A DNA stretch of 64,000 bases from Sphingobacteriia bacterium (lineage in GTDB: Bacteria; Bacteroidota; Bacteroidia; Bacteroidales; UBA7960), in contig JAABSE010000006.1 in the NCBI GenBank assembly GCA_011390575.1, forward strand, positions 1 through 64,000, read 5' to 3'. Position numbers and translations under genes: made by a program. Below are positions 60,846 through 64,000 of this stretch, piece by piece (position 1 is the first letter of the stretch; the number at the start of each line of letters is the position of its first letter). The notes under the pieces were generated by a model, which saw only the letters and a list, made by a program, of their open reading frames with translations, made no database searches and was not told the DNA's origin.

Positions 60846-60929
60846 ATTGACTCCCTGATAATTGATGAGCGACTAAACATTTTACTTCTTCCGATGTTTT
60901 TTTAACAATTTACATTAAGTAACGTTAAA

Positions 60930-62414
60930 ATGCAGAAAACATTGAAAACAGCAGGGATTATCGGTTCCGGATTTGCAGGTTTGGCAGCCGCATGCACACT
61001 GGCTCAAAAGGGATTTAAGGTAAGTGTTTTTGAGAAGAATGAAGGACTGGGCGGTCGGGCCCGAAAGTTTCATGCCGAAGGATTTATGTTCGACATGGGA
61101 CCTTCGTGGTATTGGATGCCGGAAGTGTTTGAGAATTTCTTTAACAAGTTTGGCAAATCTGCTTCAGACTACTACGATCTTGTAAGATTGAACCCTTCCT
61201 ATAATGTAGTTTTCGGTAAAGATGATATTGTTTCCATGCCTGCCAGCTATGATGAGCTAGAGAAGCTATTTGAAGAGATTGAGCCCGGCAGCAGCGAAAA
61301 TCTGCGCAAGTTCCTCGCCGAAGCCGAATACAAATATAAGGTGGGGATGGAAGAATTTGTCTGGAAGCCCGGGCTATCCGTTTTTGAGTTTGCTGACACC
61401 CGTGTGCTGAAAAGTGTATTCAAATTGCAGATGTTTACCTCTCTTGCTTCGCAGGTGGAAAAACTCTTTAAAAACCAGAAACTGCGTGAAATTCTCAAGT
61501 TTCCTGTGCTGTTTCTCGGTGCCACACCCGAAAATACTCCTGCCCTGTACAGTCTGATGAACCATGCCGACCTTTCGCTGGGCACCTGGTATCCCATGGG
61601 TGGCATGCACAAAATCATTGAGGGTTTTGTTTCACTGGCCAAAGAACTGGGGGTAGAGTTTCATTCGGGTGAACCGGTGGAAAGAATTGATATGCTAAAC
61701 GGGAAAGCCACAGGATTTACCACACACAAAAGAAGCTATCAGTTTGATTACATTGTGGCCGGTGCCGATTATCATCATGTGGAGCAGAAACTTTTGCCCC
61801 AAAAGTACAGAAGCTATACACCAAAATACTGGGAAAACCGCACCATGGCACCCAGCTCTCTCCTTTTTTATTTAGGGCTGGATAAAAAATTTGACGGGCT
61901 TGAGCATCACAATCTTTTTTTTGACCGTGACTTTGATCTGCATGCAAAAGAGATTTATACTGAGCCTGCCTGGCCTACTGATCCCCTGTTTTATGTGTCC
62001 TGTCCGTCAAAAACCGATGCATCTGTCGCTCCTCTGGGAAAAGAAAATGTCTTTATACTGATGCCTCTTGCTCCCGGAATTGAGGACAGTGATGAGCAAC
62101 GAGAAAAGTATTTTGATATCATTGCAGAAAGGATCAAAGATATTTTAGATGTTGATATCCGTGAGCATATCATCTACAAACGATCCTTCTGTTTGAATGA
62201 CTTTGTCAGCGACTACAATGCTTTTAAAGGCAATGCCTATGGTCTGGCCAATACTTTAAAACAGACGGCCATTCTCAAACCCAGGGTTCATCACGATAAA
62301 GTGCCGAACCTGTATTATGCCGGGCAGCTTACTTCTCCTGGTCCGGGTATGCCTCCGTCAATTATTTCCGGGCAGCTGGTGGGTGAATTGATTGCGCAAA
62401 GGGATCAGAAATAG
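60930..62414 (+). CDS. Phytoene desaturase-like FAD oxidoreductase (CrtI family)
   Basis: A 494-residue FAD enzyme. The dinucleotide site is TAGIIGSGFAGLAAACTLAQ, followed by VFEKNEGLGGRARKFHAEGF. The middle holds hydrophobic substrate-tunnel segments (FLGATPENTPALYSLMNHAD, then GTWYPMGGMHKIIEGF). The C-terminal CrtI signature is LYYAGQLTSPGPGMPPSIIS, then GQLVGELI. It should desaturate phytoene in carotenoid synthesis; CrtB is not in the window. Its last 10 bp overlap the convergent lipoprotein gene. Confidence 0.9.
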   Translation: MQKTLKTAGIIGSGFAGLAAACTLAQKGFKVSVFEKNEGLGGRARKFHAEGFMFDMGPSWYWMPEVFENFFNKFGKSASDYYDLVRLNPSYNVVFGKDDIVSMPASYDELEKLFEEIEPGSSENLRKFLAEAEYKYKVGMEEFVWKPGLSVFEFADTRVLKSVFKLQMFTSLASQVEKLFKNQKLREILKFPVLFLGATPENTPALYSLMNHADLSLGTWYPMGGMHKIIEGFVSLAKELGVEFHSGEPVERIDMLNGKATGFTTHKRSYQFDYIVAGADYHHVEQKLLPQKYRSYTPKYWENRTMAPSSLLFYLGLDKKFDGLEHHNLFFDRDFDLHAKEIYTEPAWPTDPLFYVSCPSKTDASVAPLGKENVFILMPLAPGIEDSDEQREKYFDIIAERIKDILDVDIREHIIYKRSFCLNDFVSDYNAFKGNAYGLANTLKQTAILKPRVHHDKVPNLYYAGQLTSPGPGMPPSIISGQLVGELIAQRDQK

Positions 62415-63442
62415 GTATATACATCCTCTTCCTGATAATATAAGTAATCAATTTTTAAAAACGGGGATTCTTTGCCATCTTCGATTGAATATATGAGGCT
62501 ATTGACCAGGTATCCTTCCTCATTATAGTAAAACCATTCTATAAATATTGGTGCGCCTTCGGCATTTTTGACAATCTTTTCCGAAAACCGACCCAAAGAA
62601 TCCATTTCTAATTCAAGCAAATACTCCTCAGGGATTCTTCCCAGTTGTCTGTGCCTGGTTTTTAAAGCATTGAGCTTTCCGGCGTCATTGTAATTAAAAC
62701 TTACGGAGATACGGTTTTGGGTTGTTGGGTCTGTATACTTTCGCTTTTTCAGTTTCCCTGTGGTTGCATTGAGTGAGTGCTTCCAGGCGCTGCTTTTATC
62801 ATCCATCAGAAAAGCGAGCGAGTGTTTTTTGATATATTGCGCGTAATGAAAAACTCCTTCGTTGGAATCTGCGGTATTTTCCACCTCGAATATGATATTA
62901 TTAAAGTCGGGGTAGAGATTGGCAATGTGCGTATACTCCTGCTTTTCGGAATCAAAAAGATGGAGCTGATCTACCAGACGGTATTTTGTAAGGTAATCTA
63001 CATTGGCCTTATATTTTATGCCAAGGCCTGCCAGTTTTGTCTCCTCTACCAGGGAATAATCTTCGGGTATGTATTGGCCGGTAACCAACTCAGATACATA
63101 ATCCAGGGTTGTTTTGTCCGAAAACCATTGAGAATAGTTGCCTTTATTGATGATGATAACAGCATCTACATTGCTTGCCGAGGCTTTTTCTCTCATTTGG
63201 TGAACAAGGCTGGTGTAGGGTGTTCCGGCAGGGGCAACAACCTCGAAAATGTGGGTTCGGATGTATTGGTTGTCTTCAGGCAATTCTCCGGGGAAAAACA
63301 TCTCTATGTTGTAGTTGTGCGGGGGTGTTGGAAAATCGCTGATGCGCGAGTGGTTGTTGATATTGTAAGATTGATGACAACCTGTGAACAGGATAAGCAA
63401 GGTGATAACCATTGCCCATAAAAGAGGTGATTTTGCTTTCAT
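62405..63442 (-). CDS. Hypothetical lipoprotein
   Basis: A 345-residue protein I do not recognise. The lipobox is LLILFTGCHQ. The first half carries a pattern like a small beta-alpha domain (DNQYIRTHIFEVVAPAGTPY; NVDAVIIINKG), which resembles proteins that hold a 'VDAVI' strand. The second half has tandem beta strands of the kind VSFNYNDAGKLNALKTRHRQ, ELEMDSLGRFSEKIV, FIEWFYYNEEGYL, reminiscent of RHS/MORN-like YD repeats. It is convergent with CrtI and overlaps its end by 10 bp. Function unknown. Confidence 0.6.
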   Translation of the reverse strand: MKAKSPLLWAMVITLLILFTGCHQSYNINNHSRISDFPTPPHNYNIEMFFPGELPEDNQYIRTHIFEVVAPAGTPYTSLVHQMREKASASNVDAVIIINKGNYSQWFSDKTTLDYVSELVTGQYIPEDYSLVEETKLAGLGIKYKANVDYLTKYRLVDQLHLFDSEKQEYTHIANLYPDFNNIIFEVENTADSNEGVFHYAQYIKKHSLAFLMDDKSSAWKHSLNATTGKLKKRKYTDPTTQNRISVSFNYNDAGKLNALKTRHRQLGRIPEEYLLELEMDSLGRFSEKIVKNAEGAPIFIEWFYYNEEGYLVNSLIYSIEDGKESPFLKIDYLYYQEEDVYTYF

Positions 63443-63610
63443 AACAAGAGGAATGTTTTAATTGTATAATACCATTATTATTATTAAGACAATATACTTG
63501 TAAGCAAAAGGTTAGGTTAAGAGAAATGCAATTGTCAATCTGGTTTGGTTGTGAATTATTTATCAATAATTATGCCAACATAAATAACAAAACGAGTTGG
63601 GCTCAATATA

Positions 63611-63650
63611 AAAAAGCCGGCACAAGATTGCTTGTGCCGGCTTTTTGAAA
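63611..63650 (-). terminator. Terminator of the M3 peptidase gene
   Basis: Stem AAAAAGCCGGCACAAG / CTTGTGCCGGCTTTTT with a 4-nt loop. On the minus strand it is followed by Ts and lies about 30 bp after the peptidase stop codon. Confidence 0.88.
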
Positions 63651-63675
63651 GTCTTTATCTTTAAGGCCTGTAAGC

Positions 63676-64000
63676 CTATCTTACAAGTCCTCTTTGTTTC
63701 AACAGGGGTTCAATATCAGGCTCCTGTCCACGGAAATCAACATACATTTCCATAGCATCTTTAGTTCCTCCTTTTTCAAGGATTACTTCGCGGAACCTTT
63801 GGGCTGTTTCCTGGTGGAAAAGATCGCCTGTTTCTACAAATGCTTCAAATGCATCAGCATCCAAAACGCCAGCCCAGATATAGCTGTAGTATCCGGCAGA
63901 ATAACCACCTGAGAAAATATGCTGAAAATGTGTGCTGCCATGGCGGAAATAGATTTCATCCATCATGTTGTACCGGTTCTTTACTTCCTCTTCAAATTCC
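63676..64000 (-). CDS. M3-family oligopeptidase, C-terminal end (partial)
   Basis: The frame is open from the window edge (about 107 residues visible) to the stop at 63676. The sequence YFRHGSTHFQHIFSGGYSAG, then YYSYIWAGVLDADAFEAF, is the conserved C-terminal part of M3 metallopeptidases such as peptidyl-dipeptidase Dcp and oligopeptidase A. The zinc HExxH motif lies upstream, outside the window. The track's start at 63966 is an internal Met, and coding continues to the edge (EFEEEVKNRYNMMDEI). The enzyme degrades short peptides. Confidence 0.9.
   Translation of the reverse strand, partial: EFEEEVKNRYNMMDEIYFRHGSTHFQHIFSGGYSAGYYSYIWAGVLDADAFEAFVETGDLFHQETAQRFREVILEKGGTKDAMEMYVDFRGQEPDIEPLLKQRGLVR

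Overview
The window is from a member of the Bacteroidota, most likely a Bacteroidales/Marinilabiliales-type fermenter. Several signs agree. Three proteins carry type IX secretion (T9SS) C-terminal sorting domains. There is a SusC/SusD/SusE outer-membrane uptake locus, and a TonB receptor sits behind a TPP riboswitch. Many genes are preceded by the Bacteroidota -7 box TAnnTTTG, and the tRNA genes do not encode CCA. All calls come from reading the sequence and the supplied ORF track; no database search was run.

Layout. 1-11,500 is mostly core: the end of a T9SS cargo, an ECF sigma factor with a membrane partner, a small STAS-like protein, a NarL-type response regulator, then a minus-strand run (ABC permease, upp, a FemAB/GNAT-like transferase, a polysaccharide deacetylase-like protein, radC), a tRNA-Glu / rpsT / tRNA-Glu block, and a lipoprotein with OmpA-like and TPR parts. 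11,600-22,700 looks accessory: a cas6 without array or partners, a truncated CarboxypepD_reg protein, an AT-rich rsgA, an outer-membrane-like protein, three alpha/beta hydrolases, a LytS/LytTR-type two-component pair, a flavodoxin-like reductase, decayed gene pieces and a repeat family. It ends next to a tRNA-Ser.

23,000-38,900 returns to core: a GT2 glycosyltransferase, aroQ, the thiamin-type TonB receptor, an rluD / T9SS protein / PASTA / ddl neighbourhood, rdgB, a biotin carrier plus carboxyltransferase, a secreted T9SS serine protease, and a LacI regulator. 39,000-45,100 is a susCDE locus with a perfect 14-bp LacI-type operator upstream, followed by an alkaline phosphatase and a GT4 glycosyltransferase.

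49,100-60,300 is the most coherent system: a putative tungsten (or molybdenum) enzyme island. It holds a sigma-54 activator, a WtpB/WtpC-like oxyanion transporter, an aldehyde:ferredoxin oxidoreductase (AOR), and cofactor genes moaD, moeB/thiF-like, moeA, a short moaA, moaC and a MOSC-MogA fusion. Upstream of AOR I read a near-consensus -24/-12 sigma-54 promoter preceded by two perfect dyads whose centres are about 70 bp apart. This predicts that the neighbouring activator controls AOR. MoaE and the transporter's binding protein are not in the window. The window ends with 5-formyl-THF cyclo-ligase, a CrtI-like desaturase, a lipoprotein and the C-terminal end of an M3 peptidase.
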